The notes beneath the pieces are model-generated. The model did not search any database, was not told where the DNA came from, and saw only the letters and a list, made by a program, of their open reading frames with translations. Positions 48,784 to 57,087 of a stretch of 64,000 nt of DNA are shown here, piece after piece. Every line of letters begins with the position of its first letter. Position 1 is the stretch's first letter. The DNA comes from Nocardioides exalbidus (lineage in GTDB: Bacteria > Actinomycetota > Actinomycetes > Propionibacteriales > Nocardioidaceae): assembly GCF_900105585.1 (NCBI RefSeq), contig NZ_FNRT01000002.1:2046001-2110000 (forward strand), written 5' to 3'. The translations under genes were made by a program, and so were the position numbers.

Positions 48784-49965
48784 GTGCCTGTTCAGCATTC
48801 GCCGTTGGCGCGCCTGGAGCGTCACGCACGCAGTCGCGCCCTCGACGTGGCCGTGGCGGAGCAGCGCGACGGGGCCTGGACCTCGCTGACCTGGAACGAG
48901 CTCTACCGCAGGGCGATCGACGGCGCCGCCGGGATGATCGAGGCCGGGGTCAACCCGGGCCAGGTCGTCGTGATCCGGGTGCCCACGGGGATCAGGCAGG
49001 TCGAGCTCGAGCTCGCGACGCGCGTCGCGGGCGCCGTGCCCCTCCTCCTGCCCGAGCACATGGACCGCGCCGAGGTGGGCCGCCTGCTCGACGAGATCGA
49101 GGTGCGCCTCGTCATCGTCGACGACGACAGCCGTCTCGCGCTGCTGCAGGAGGCCGGCCTGATGGAGGCGCAGCTCTTCGAGTGCGACGACCGCTCGTGG
49201 GAGCGGCTGCGCGGGATGGGCCTCGAGCGCCGCAAGCGCCAGCCGAACCTGCTGACGTGGGTCGACACCGCCCGGGCGGGGGCGTCCTCGGGCGCCGTGC
49301 TCGGACTGCCGCGCGAGAAGAGCCTCGCCTGGCTCTTCCGCCCGGAGTCGTCCGGCACCCTGGCCGACCTCACCGGCGACGACGTCGTCGTGCTGACCGG
49401 TGAGGCGACCGACCGGTTCACGACCGTCGTGCGCGACGCGCACCTGACCAGCGGCTGCACCCTCGCGTGGGTGGAGCGTCCCGACCAGCTCGAGGGCGCC
49501 CTGGCCCGCTGGTCGCCGACGCACGTCCTGCTCGACCACGTCGCCGCCCGCGAGCTGGAGGACCTCCTCGAGCACGCGACGGTCGACGGGGCACCGTGGC
49601 ACGAGGCGCCGCTGGAGGTGCTCGAGGCCACCAGCGCCCGCGTCGCCGAGGCGAGGCTGGGCTCGAAGGCCCGCAAGCTCGCCGACGACGTCGCCGGACT
49701 CACGCCGTGGTTCGGCGGCCGGGTGCGCGTGCTGGCGCTCGACGCCCGGGTCAACCGCACGATCAGCGGCCTCGCGACCACGCTCGGCTTCCGGATCGGT
49801 CGCATCGCGCACCACCCGGCCGTCCGGCTCGAGCTCGCCGACGAGCACGCGGTGGTCGCGGTCCCGGCCGCTGCCGTGGTGCCGGTCGCCGCGGATGCGC
49901 ACCTGCCGCGCCGCGGCGCCAGCCGGAGCGACCTGGACGCGGCCTTCTCGCTCGCCGGCTCGTGA
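48784..49965 (+). CDS. degenerate ANL (AMP-binding) N-domain protein 1, catalytic motifs lost
   Basis: A 393-residue protein. Residues 1-120 read as the start of an acyl-CoA/acyl-AMP ligase: WTSLTWNELYRRAIDGAAGM (about 32-51), NPGQVVVIRVP and VAGAVPLLLPEHMDRAEV (about 81-98). Where ANL enzymes carry YTSGTTG it has VVVLTGEATDRF (about 201-212). There is no YGxTE motif and no C-terminal lid with the catalytic lysine. VRDAHLTSGCTLA (216-228) and SWERLRGMGLER (139-150) are shared with protein 2. It is therefore probably non-enzymatic, perhaps a ligand-binding or scaffold protein. GTG with GAAGGAG 6 nt upstream. First of three genes ending in a Roadblock-like protein. Confidence 0.75.
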   Translation: MPVQHSPLARLERHARSRALDVAVAEQRDGAWTSLTWNELYRRAIDGAAGMIEAGVNPGQVVVIRVPTGIRQVELELATRVAGAVPLLLPEHMDRAEVGRLLDEIEVRLVIVDDDSRLALLQEAGLMEAQLFECDDRSWERLRGMGLERRKRQPNLLTWVDTARAGASSGAVLGLPREKSLAWLFRPESSGTLADLTGDDVVVLTGEATDRFTTVVRDAHLTSGCTLAWVERPDQLEGALARWSPTHVLLDHVAARELEDLLEHATVDGAPWHEAPLEVLEATSARVAEARLGSKARKLADDVAGLTPWFGGRVRVLALDARVNRTISGLATTLGFRIGRIAHHPAVRLELADEHAVVAVPAAAVVPVAADAHLPRRGASRSDLDAAFSLAGS

Positions 49966-49971
49966 CCGTCG

Positions 49972-49994
49972 TCTCAGGACCTGAGAACCGGTTC
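49972..49994. promoter_or_regulatory. two adjoining palindromes in the gap between the two ANL-like genes
   Basis: TCTCAGGACCTGAGA (49972-49986) and GAACCGGTTC (49985-49994) overlap by two bases, directly after the first gene stop. The 140-nt gap also has an AT-richer part with TTGTTGAACGAACAA near 50068. They could be a terminator, an operator or a processing site. Confidence 0.45.
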
Positions 49995-50105
49995 CACGAC
50001 TGATGAACAAACGCAACAACCCCAAGTAAAAGCCGCACGCCCGGGCACCCGGCGCACGAAAATCCTTGTTGAACGAACAACCAGTCGATCCAAGGGGGTG
50101 AGTCG

Positions 50106-51365
50106 ATGGCCTACATCCTGCATGCACGTGCGTCGGCCCTCCCGACGCACGACGAGGCGGTGCTGCCGCCGTCGCCGCTGCGCCGGCTCGCGACCCTCGC
50201 CGCCGAGCGTGGCGACGACATCGCCTACCTCGTCGCCACCAGCGCCGGGGTCGAGGCGCGGTCGTGGTCGCAGGTCGAGACGACCGTGCAGCGTGCTGCC
50301 GCCGGACTGATCCGCAGCGGCATGCGCAGCGACCAGGTCGTGCTGTCGCTTCTGCCGTCGGCGCACCCTCACCCCGAGCTCGACATCGCGCTGCGTGCCA
50401 TCGGCGCCGTCGTCATCCACGTCTCGCCGCGGACGCCCACCGAGGACCTGGTCCGCGAGCTCACCGGCGTCGACGTGCGCCTCGTCGTGTCGCAGGCCGA
50501 GTCGGAGCTCGACCGCCTGGCCGGTCTGCGGTTCCCCTCCGCCGAGATGCTCGACCTCGGCGACGACTCGTGGACCCGGCTGCTCGCGCTCGGCGCCGAG
50601 CGCCTGGTGATGGACCCCGACGCCGTCCACCGCCTCGACCGGGTGGTGGACCCCGCGGGCACCGTCGCGCGGCTGCTGCCGCCCAGCGCGGCCCTCGCGC
50701 GCGTCGCGCCGGAGGCGGGAGCGGACGACCTCGACGACCTCCTCCCGCGCGACGGCGTCACGCTGCTCGTCGGCGAGCACACCGATCCCTTCGTCCACCT
50801 CGTCCGTGACGCCCACCTGGCGTCCGGCGGCACGCTCGCCCACGTGGCCACACCGCCCGAGCTGCCCCTCGCCCTCGACGCACTCGGACCCACCGCACTC
50901 GCCCTCGCGTCCGGCGCGAGCGCCGCGCTGGGCGACGTGGTCTCCAACGTGACGGTCCCGGGCGCCCGGCGCCTGCTGCCCGCACGGGTGCGCTCCGCGA
51001 ACGCCGTGGCCCTGCGGGCCTGGCTCGGCGCGGGGATGGAGCGGGTCGTCGGTGAGGAGCTGTCGGAGGGCGTGCGCGACGCGCTGCGCGCCTGCGACGT
51101 CGAGGGCCTTATCGCCCGCCCGGCACCGCTGCGCGACGCCGACCTCCCCGTCCCGCCGCCCGTCGTGATCGGCGACGCCGCCGACCTGCCCCGGCGCTCG
51201 CGCGGGGAGCCCGGGCGCGACTTCGGGCTCCGGCTCGAGCGGTCGCTCCGGGTCGTCGAGGAGCCCGAGGAGTCGGCGTTCGTGCTGCCCTCGCTCCCGC
51301 TCTTCGGGGGTGAGTCGTTCCTCGACAAGCTCCTCCTCCAGCAGGCCGCCCAGGCCGAGCAATGA
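50106..51365 (+). CDS. degenerate ANL (AMP-binding) N-domain protein 2, catalytic motifs lost
   Basis: A 419-residue paralogue of protein 1. The ANL start is visible in SWSQVETTVQRAAAGLIRSG (about 53-72), QVVLSLLPS and IGAVVIHVSPRTPTEDL (about 99-115). The nucleotide-binding YTSGTTG loop is replaced by VTLLVGEHTDPF (about 218-229), and the YGxTE motif and C-terminal lid are missing. Shared with protein 1 are DDSWTRLLALGAER (about 153-166) and VRDAHLASGGTLA (233-245). So both paralogues kept the same unusual residues while lacking the enzyme motifs, which suggests selection for a non-catalytic role. The ATG has GGGGGTGAG upstream. Its stop overlaps an ATG in frame with the Roadblock-like gene. 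Confidence 0.75.
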   Translation: MAYILHARASALPTHDEAVLPPSPLRRLATLAAERGDDIAYLVATSAGVEARSWSQVETTVQRAAAGLIRSGMRSDQVVLSLLPSAHPHPELDIALRAIGAVVIHVSPRTPTEDLVRELTGVDVRLVVSQAESELDRLAGLRFPSAEMLDLGDDSWTRLLALGAERLVMDPDAVHRLDRVVDPAGTVARLLPPSAALARVAPEAGADDLDDLLPRDGVTLLVGEHTDPFVHLVRDAHLASGGTLAHVATPPELPLALDALGPTALALASGASAALGDVVSNVTVPGARRLLPARVRSANAVALRAWLGAGMERVVGEELSEGVRDALRACDVEGLIARPAPLRDADLPVPPPVVIGDAADLPRRSRGEPGRDFGLRLERSLRVVEEPEESAFVLPSLPLFGGESFLDKLLLQQAAQAEQ

Positions 51366-51472
51366 GCGAGCGGCACGGCGCGGGCCTGATGGCCCGGCTC
51401 CGGGCACGCCGCTCCCACCAGACCTCTCCCGACCACAGCGGCCGGGAAGAACACCCAGAAGAAGGAAACGAA

Positions 51473-51838
51473 ATGACCAACGTTGACGTGATCCTCAAGG
51501 AAGCCGTCCAGATCGACGGCGCGGTTGCCGCCCTCCTCGTGGACTACCAGTCGGGCATGGCCCTCGGCCAGGCCGGCGACGCCACCGTGATGAACCTCGA
51601 CGTCGCCGCCGCCGGCAACACCGACGTCGTCCGCGCCAAGATGCGCACGATGGAGAGCCTCGGCCTCAACGACACCATCGACGACATCCTGATCACGCTG
51701 GGCCAGGCCTACCACCTGATCAACCTGCCGAAGGGTCACCCGGGCCTGTTCATCTACCTGGTGCTCGACAAGCAGAAGGCGAACCTCGCGATGGCTCGCC
51801 ACAAGCTCGCGACGCTCTCCACCCAGCTCGAGATCTGA
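51473..51838 (+). CDS. Roadblock/LC7-like domain protein
   Basis: A 121-residue protein: MTNVDVILKEAVQIDGAVAA (1-20), LLVDYQSGMALG (21-32), NTDVVRAKMRTMESLGL (about 49-65), DILITLGQAYHLI (about 71-83) and GLFIYLVLDKQKANLAMARH (about 90-109). The helix-strand-strand-helix-strand order fits Roadblock/LC7 proteins. In bacteria these dimerise and serve as scaffolds or GTPase partners (as MglB does for MglA). No GTPase gene is nearby. I chose ATG at 51473 because AAGGA stands 6-7 nt before it. An in-frame ATG at 51362 overlaps the previous stop and would add 37 mostly charged residues. Confidence 0.7.
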   Translation: MTNVDVILKEAVQIDGAVAALLVDYQSGMALGQAGDATVMNLDVAAAGNTDVVRAKMRTMESLGLNDTIDDILITLGQAYHLINLPKGHPGLFIYLVLDKQKANLAMARHKLATLSTQLEI

Positions 51839-51865
51839 GCGCCTCCTCCGGGCCGCTGTGACCGG

Positions 51866-52864
51866 TCAGGATCGGTAGACGATCACCTTGTCGCCGATCC
51901 TGACCTGGTCGAACAGCCACTGCACGGTCGCGTAGTCGCGCACGTTGACGCATCCGTGCGACGCGCCGTTGTAGCCGTTGGCCGCGAAGTCGGGGGAGTA
52001 GTGCACCGCCTGCCCGCCCGAGAAGAACATCGCGAACGGCATCGAGGTGCCGTAGAGGCTGGAGACGTGGTCGCGTGACTTGCGGAAGACCGCGAACGCG
52101 CCCTCGCGGGTCGGCAGCTCGTCGGAGCCGAAGCGCACCTCCACCGTCCTGAGCACCACCCCGTCGACCACCCAGCGCAGCGAGCGCGAGGTCTTGTCGA
52201 CGCACATCGCCCGTCCCGTCGTGCACCGCGGGTCGAGCGCCGGCCCGGTCGGCACGATGTTGAACAGCTCGGCCCTCGTGGGCTCGCGGGTCATGTCCTT
52301 GAGCCGGGTGAGCGTGCGCCGGTCGACCTGGCCGGTCACCGGGATCCTGCGCTTGGCCTGGAAGCCCTCGACCGCCGCGACGGTCGTGCGGGTGAAGCGG
52401 CCGGTCACCTCGGCGTCGTACCACTGCAGCTGCTTGAGCCGGGCCTGCACCTGGCGCACCCACATCCCGGAGTCGCCGCGCTCGAGGAGCGGACGACCCG
52501 GCGTGTAGACGTTGTGCAGCGCGTCGGACGTGGGCTCCGTCGTGCGCGCGACGATCTTCGTCCACGTGCGCTCGTCGACGACGCCGTCGGCCGTCCAGCC
52601 GCGGCGCCGCTGGAAGGTGGCCACGCCGTCGCGCGTCTCGGGGTCGAAGCGGTTGGTCACGACCTCCGAGTGGAGGTCGAGCTGGTGGAGCCGGCTCTGC
52701 AGGACGCGCACCCGCCAGCCGGTGTCGCCGAGCCGCATCGGGGCGAACTCGCGGGCCGACGCACCCGCCTGGGCGGCGTACGACGACGTGGTGGGCGCGG
52801 CGAGCGTGGTGGCGGCGCACAGGAGTGCGAGCAGCAGCACCAGCGCGGGCTGACGGCGTGACAT
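51866..52864 (-). CDS. L,D-transpeptidase with two peptidoglycan-binding domains
   Basis: A 332-residue exported protein. A signal peptide (residues 1-30) precedes two PG_binding_1 repeats: [19 protein letters not shown] (about 45-63), then [19 protein letters not shown] (about 126-144). A YkuD domain follows with the catalytic [11 protein letters not shown] (His about 303, Cys about 305). It forms 3-3 crosslinks in peptidoglycan or attaches wall proteins, outside the membrane. The ATG has a strong GGGGGAGGA site 5 nt upstream. The gene is divergent from menG and tail to tail with the Roadblock-like gene. Substrate choice cannot be told. Confidence 0.9.
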   Translation of the reverse strand: MSRRQPALVLLLALLCAATTLAAPTTSSYAAQAGASAREFAPMRLGDTGWRVRVLQSRLHQLDLHSEVVTNRFDPETRDGVATFQRRRGWTADGVVDERTWTKIVARTTEPTSDALHNVYTPGRPLLERGDSGMWVRQVQARLKQLQWYDAEVTGRFTRTTVAAVEGFQAKRRIPVTGQVDRRTLTRLKDMTREPTRAELFNIVPTGPALDPRCTTGRAMCVDKTSRSLRWVVDGVVLRTVEVRFGSDELPTREGAFAVFRKSRDHVSSLYGTSMPFAMFFSGGQAVHYSPDFAANGYNGASHGCVNVRDYATVQWLFDQVRIGDKVIVYRS

Positions 52865-52996
52865 GTGGTTCCTCCCCCGGGGAATGCCAGACGGACTCAG
52901 TCTAGGGACGCGCACCGACGCCCCCGGGTTGCGTCCCGCGCCACACGAGGCCGGACGGGGATGCACCCGCGTTGGGTCCGACGGGGTGCGGACGCC

Positions 52997-53002
52997 TACG
53001 CT
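52997..53002 (+). promoter_or_regulatory. -10 box of leaderless menG
   Basis: TACGCT lies 6 nt before the GTG start. The same hexamer precedes the HAD phosphatase (6 nt) and the DUF1330 gene (7 nt). Confidence 0.5.
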
Positions 53003-53008
53003 CGGCGC

Positions 53009-53698
53009 GTGGCCCGCGCAGAGCTCGACAAGCAACCGACCGACGTTCGTCGCATGTTCGACACCGTGGCCAAGCGCTACGACCTCACCAACGACCTGAT
53101 GACGGCCGGCATCCAGCGCAGCTGGCGCCGCTCGATGGTCGACGCCGTGGACCCGCAGCGCGGCGACCTCGTGCTCGACCTCGCCGCCGGCACCGGCTGC
53201 TCGAGTGAGCCGTTCTTCACGCGCGGTGCGACCGCGGTGCCGTGCGACTTCTCGGTCGGGATGCTCCGGCAGGGCAAGCGGGACCGGCCCTCGCTGCCGT
53301 TCGTCGCCGGCGACGGCACCCGGCTGCCGTTCCTCGACGAGACCTTCGACGCGGTGACCATCTCCTACGGCCTGCGCAACTTCGTCGACCCCGTCGCCGG
53401 GCTCCGCGAGATGCGCCGGGTCACCCGTCCCGGCGGCCGGCTCGTGGTGTGCGAGTTCAGCCGCCCGACCAACGGCGCCTTCCGCTCGCTCTACCTCGAC
53501 GGCTTCATGAAGGCGCTCCCGAGGATCGCGTCGGTGACCGCCAGCGCGTCCGACGCCTACGTCTACCTCGCCGAGTCGATCCGCGCCTGGCCCGACCAGG
53601 CCGGGCTCGCCGACCTGATGGTCGAGGCCGGCTGGCAGGCGCCCGAGTGGCGCAACCTGACCGGCGGGATCGTCGCGCTGCACCGCGCGACCGCCTGA
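53009..53698 (+). CDS. menG: demethylmenaquinone methyltransferase
   Basis: A 229-residue SAM methyltransferase of the UbiE/MenG family that methylates demethylmenaquinone, the last step to menaquinone. Motifs: [19 protein letters not shown] (about residues 12-30), [15 protein letters not shown] (SAM loop, about 56-70), [19 protein letters not shown] (about 107-125) and [17 protein letters not shown] (about 138-154). GTG at 53009 is set by the TACGCT box; a frame open further upstream has no ribosome site. It ends 237 nt before nuoA, whose product uses menaquinone as electron acceptor. Confidence 0.93.
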   Translation: MARAELDKQPTDVRRMFDTVAKRYDLTNDLMTAGIQRSWRRSMVDAVDPQRGDLVLDLAAGTGCSSEPFFTRGATAVPCDFSVGMLRQGKRDRPSLPFVAGDGTRLPFLDETFDAVTISYGLRNFVDPVAGLREMRRVTRPGGRLVVCEFSRPTNGAFRSLYLDGFMKALPRIASVTASASDAYVYLAESIRAWPDQAGLADLMVEAGWQAPEWRNLTGGIVALHRATA

Positions 53699-53754
53699 GG
53701 GGTCGCAGCGCGCGTCGCCGGCGAGGTCCGCCGCGCGGAGCTCCTCCGCCGGAA

Positions 53755-53801
53755 TTAGGGCACGTCGATATTGCCTAAATGTGCAGGTCAGCGCGGCAAT
53801 A
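53755..53801. promoter_or_regulatory. nested inverted repeats upstream of the nuo promoter
   Basis: TTAGG (53755-53759) and CCTAA (53774-53778) are inverted 14 nt apart. TATTGCC (53769-53775) and GGCAATA (53795-53801) are inverted 19 nt apart and partly overlap the first pair. They are possible binding sites or leader structure; the regulator is unknown. Confidence 0.35.
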
Positions 53802-53820
53802 CGTCATCCGCCCCCCTGCG

Positions 53821-53849
53821 TGACCTACGCGACATCGCGGGACTACAGT
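53821..53849 (+). promoter_or_regulatory. probable nuo operon promoter
   Basis: TGACCT (53821-53826) and TACAGT (53844-53849) with 17 bp between. The same TACAGT hexamer serves the rex promoter. Transcription would begin near 53856, leaving about 80 nt before nuoA. Confidence 0.5.
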
Positions 53850-53863
53850 GTGGTCTGCGCCAC

Positions 53864-53881
53864 TCGTGAAGCCATTCACAA
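53864..53881. promoter_or_regulatory. candidate Rex operator in front of nuoA
   Basis: TCGTGAAGCCATTCACAA differs from the Rex consensus TTGTGAAnnnnTTCACAA at one of 14 defined positions. GTGAA/TTCAC forms a perfect inverted repeat around GCCA. It lies just downstream of the expected transcription start, where a bound repressor would block elongation or initiation. Confidence 0.7.
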
Positions 53882-53935
53882 GGTCACATTCTCGGTGGCC
53901 GGCGCAGGAACACCTGGTGCACCGGAAGGGAAGCG

Positions 53936-54295
53936 ATGGATCTCTACACGCCGATCCTGGCGCTGGCGCTCATTGCGACGGGCTTCGCGGTCTTCTCCGT
54001 GATCATGAGCGCGTTCATCGGCCCCAAGCGCTACAACCGGGCCAAGCTCGACTCCTACGAGTGCGGCATCGAGCCGACGCCGCAGCCCGTGGGCGGCGGC
54101 CGCTTCCCGGTCAAGTACTTCATCACCGCGATGCTCTTCATCGTCTTCGACATCGAGATCATCTTCCTGTACCCGTGGGCCGTCCACTTCGACCAGATGG
54201 CCCTCTTCGGCCTCGTCGAGATGGTCCTCTTCATCGCAACCGTTTTCGTGGCCTACGCCTACGTGTGGCGCCGCGGAGGATTGGACTGGGACTGA
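53936..54295 (+). CDS. nuoA: NADH-quinone oxidoreductase subunit A
   Basis: A 119-residue membrane subunit of Complex I with three helices (about 7-29, 61-83 and 90-109). The conserved loop is [20 protein letters not shown] (about 36-55), followed by [19 protein letters not shown] (about 56-74). It helps form the quinone-access region near NuoH. The ATG has GGAAGGGAAG just upstream. It opens a coupled operon with nuoB one base behind the stop, and lies under a near-consensus Rex site. Confidence 0.95.
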   Translation: MDLYTPILALALIATGFAVFSVIMSAFIGPKRYNRAKLDSYECGIEPTPQPVGGGRFPVKYFITAMLFIVFDIEIIFLYPWAVHFDQMALFGLVEMVLFIATVFVAYAYVWRRGGLDWD

Positions 54296-54296
54296 C

Positions 54297-54851
54297 ATGG
54301 GTCTCGAGGAGAAGCTGCCGAGCGGCGTCCTGCTGACCACCGTCGAGGGGGTCGCCGGCTACATGCGCAAGGCGTCGTTCTGGCCCGCGACCTTCGGCCT
54401 GGCCTGCTGCGCCATCGAGATGATGACCAGCGGCGGCCCGAAGTACGACCTCGGCCGCTTCGGCATGGAGGTCTTCCGCGCCAGCCCGCGCCAGGCGGAC
54501 CTCATGATCGTGGCCGGCCGCGTGAGCCAGAAGATGGCCCCGGTCCTGCGCCAGATCTACGACCAGATGCCCGAGCCCAAGTGGGTGCTCGCCATGGGCG
54601 TCTGCGCCTCGTCGGGCGGCATGTTCAACAACTACGCCGTCGTCCAGGGCGTCGACCACGTCGTCCCGGTCGACATGTACCTCCCCGGCTGCCCGCCCCG
54701 CCCGGAGATGCTGATCGACGCGATCCTCAAGCTCCACGACCAGGTGCAGCAGACCAAGCTCGGCGTGAACCGCACGAACGAGATCGAGGAGCTCGAGACC
54801 GCCGCCCTGCGCGCGCTCCCGACCTCGGAGATGAAGGGGCTGCTGCGGTGA
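54297..54851 (+). CDS. nuoB: NADH-quinone oxidoreductase subunit B
   Basis: A 184-residue peripheral subunit carrying cluster N2, the last iron-sulfur centre before quinone. The ligands are visible: the tandem cysteines in [11 protein letters not shown] (about residues 36-37), [12 protein letters not shown] (about 101) and [10 protein letters not shown] (about 131). It sits at the junction of the hydrophilic and membrane arms. The stop overlaps nuoC by 4 nt. Confidence 0.96.
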   Translation: MGLEEKLPSGVLLTTVEGVAGYMRKASFWPATFGLACCAIEMMTSGGPKYDLGRFGMEVFRASPRQADLMIVAGRVSQKMAPVLRQIYDQMPEPKWVLAMGVCASSGGMFNNYAVVQGVDHVVPVDMYLPGCPPRPEMLIDAILKLHDQVQQTKLGVNRTNEIEELETAALRALPTSEMKGLLR

Positions 54852-55747
54852 GCGAGAAGCCTGACGGCAAGCCCGAGGAGAAGGTGGCCGACGCCACCGA
54901 CGGGAAGGTCGACGAGAAGGCCGCCGGCAGCGCGGGCGGCGAGTCGGACGACAAGACCGACGCCAACGAGTCCGCCCGCCCGTCCGAGGAGAGGAACCTC
55001 GAGGCGGCCAAGGCCGAGACCGGCACCGGCGGCGGGGTCGAGCAGCCCGCCGAGGAGCAGTCCCCGGAGAACGTGCCCGCCCCGACCGGCGAGGTGCGCT
55101 CGGTCGGCGAGCGCCACGGCATGTTCGGCGTCAAGGGCTCCGGCGACACCTCCGGCTACGGCGGGCTCGTCAGCGCGAAGGTCTTCCCGGCCCCGTCGGC
55201 GAAGCCCTACGGCGGCTGGTTCGACGAGGTCGCGGGTGCGCTGGAGGCGCGGCTCGAGGCGACCGAGCTGACCACCGCGATCGAGAGCGTCGTGGTGCAC
55301 CGCGGCGAGATCACCTTCCACGTCCGCCGCGAGGACCTGCCGTTCGTCGCGCAGATGCTCCGTGACGACGACGCGCTGCGCTTCGAGTTCTGCTCCGGCG
55401 TCAGCGGGGTCCACTACCCCGACGACACCGGTCGCGAGCTGCACGCGGTCTACCACTTCACGTCGATGACCCACAACCGGCGCATCCGCGTCGAGGTCTC
55501 GGCCCCCGACGGCGACCCGCACGTCCCGAGCCTGGTCAGCATCTACCCGACGCTCGACTGGCACGAGCGCGAGACCTGGGACATGTTCGGGATCGTCTTC
55601 GACGGCCACCCTGCCCTGACCCGGGTCCTCATGCCCGACGACTGGCCGGGCCACCCGCAGCGCAAGGACTACCCGCTCGGCGGCATCCCCGTCGAGTACA
55701 AGGGCGGGTCGATCCCGCCGCCGGACCAGCGGAGGTCGTACAACTGA
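54848..55747 (+). CDS. nuoC: NADH-quinone oxidoreductase subunit C with long charged N terminus
   Basis: A 299-residue subunit. The NuoC domain proper begins near residue 115 and ends with the 30-kDa subunit signature [36 protein letters not shown] and VEYKGG. Before it stand about 85 residues rich in Glu, Lys, Asp and Gly ([13 protein letters not shown] and similar), surely disordered and longer than in most NuoC. It is part of the hydrophilic arm near NuoB/NuoD. GTG at 54848 overlaps nuoB; the stop shares one base with the nuoD start. Confidence 0.94.
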   Translation: MSEKPDGKPEEKVADATDGKVDEKAAGSAGGESDDKTDANESARPSEERNLEAAKAETGTGGGVEQPAEEQSPENVPAPTGEVRSVGERHGMFGVKGSGDTSGYGGLVSAKVFPAPSAKPYGGWFDEVAGALEARLEATELTTAIESVVVHRGEITFHVRREDLPFVAQMLRDDDALRFEFCSGVSGVHYPDDTGRELHAVYHFTSMTHNRRIRVEVSAPDGDPHVPSLVSIYPTLDWHERETWDMFGIVFDGHPALTRVLMPDDWPGHPQRKDYPLGGIPVEYKGGSIPPPDQRRSYN

Positions 55748-57087
55748 TGGTCACCGAACAGGACTTCTACGCAGCGCCCGGCGACACCAGCCAGGGCAAG
55801 GTCTTCACCGTCACGGGCCAGGACTGGGACTCGATCACCCAGAGCATCGGCGAGTCCGCCGAGGAGCGGGTCGTGGTCAACATGGGCCCGCAGCACCCGT
55901 CCACGCACGGCGTGCTCCGGCTGATCCTCGAGCTCGAGGGCGAGACGGTCACCGAGGCGCGCTGCGGCATCGGCTACCTCCACACCGGCATCGAGAAGAA
56001 CATGGAGTACCGCTCCTGGGTGCAGGGCACGACCTTCTGCACCCGGATGGACTACCTCTCCCCGTTCTACAACGAGGCGACCTACGTCCTGGGCGTCGAG
56101 CGGCTGCTCGACATCGAGGACGACGTCCCGGAGAAGGCGCAGGTGATGCGCGTCCTCCTCATGGAGCTCAACCGCATCTCCTCCCACCTCGTCGCGATCG
56201 CGACCGGCGGCATGGAGATCGGCGCCCTGACGGTCATGACGATCGGCTTCCGCGAGCGCGAGCTGGTCCTCGACCTCTTCGAGCTGATCACCGGCCTGCG
56301 GATGAACCACGCGTTCTTCCGCCCCGGCGGCGTCGCCCAGGACCTGCCGCCCGGCGCGCTCGACGAGATCCGCGACTTCATCGCGCTGATGAAGAAGCGC
56401 CTGCCGGAGTACGCCGCCCTCTGCAACGCGAACCCGATCTTCAAGGGCCGCCTCGTCGACGTCGGCCACCTCGACCTGGCCGGCTGCATGGCGCTCGGCC
56501 TCACCGGCCCGGTGCTGCGCTCGACCGGCTACGCCTGGGACCTGCGCAAGACGCAGCCCTACAGCGGCTACGAGGACTACGACTTCGAGGTCCAGACCTG
56601 GGACACCTGCGACTCCTACGGTCGCTTCCGGATCCGGCTCAACGAGATGTGGGAGTCGCTGAAGATCGTCGAGCAGGCGGCCGACCGCCTCGCCGGCCTC
56701 GAGGGCGCCCCGGTCATGGTGGGCGACAAGAAGATCGCCTGGCCCAGCCAGCTCGCCATCGGCAGCGACGGCATGGGCAACAGCCTCGACCACATCCGCC
56801 ACATCATGGGCGAGTCGATGGAGGCGCTGATCCACCACTTCAAGCTGGTCACCGAGGGCTTCCGGGTCCCGGCCGGCCAGGCCTACGTGCCGATCGAGTC
56901 GCCGCGCGGCGAGCTGGGTGCTCACGTCGTCTCCGACGGCGGCACGCGTCCCTTCCGCGCGCACTTCCGCGACCCGTCGTTCACCAACCTGCAGGCCACG
57001 AGCGTGATGAGCGAGGGCGGCATGGTCTCCGACGTCATCGTCGCCATCGCCTCCATCGACCCCGTGATGGGAGGAGTCGACCGATGA
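55747..57087 (+). CDS. nuoD: NADH-quinone oxidoreductase subunit D
   Basis: A 446-residue 49-kDa-type subunit that forms the quinone pocket with NuoB. It carries [20 protein letters not shown] (residues 40-59), the quinone-contacting H in this HP-x-x-H stretch, [15 protein letters not shown] (about 75-89), [12 protein letters not shown] and the carboxy end DPVMGGVDR. The first 38 residues form a tail typical of actinobacterial forms. The stop overlaps nuoE by 4 nt. Confidence 0.96.
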   Translation: MVTEQDFYAAPGDTSQGKVFTVTGQDWDSITQSIGESAEERVVVNMGPQHPSTHGVLRLILELEGETVTEARCGIGYLHTGIEKNMEYRSWVQGTTFCTRMDYLSPFYNEATYVLGVERLLDIEDDVPEKAQVMRVLLMELNRISSHLVAIATGGMEIGALTVMTIGFRERELVLDLFELITGLRMNHAFFRPGGVAQDLPPGALDEIRDFIALMKKRLPEYAALCNANPIFKGRLVDVGHLDLAGCMALGLTGPVLRSTGYAWDLRKTQPYSGYEDYDFEVQTWDTCDSYGRFRIRLNEMWESLKIVEQAADRLAGLEGAPVMVGDKKIAWPSQLAIGSDGMGNSLDHIRHIMGESMEALIHHFKLVTEGFRVPAGQAYVPIESPRGELGAHVVSDGGTRPFRAHFRDPSFTNLQATSVMSEGGMVSDVIVAIASIDPVMGGVDR

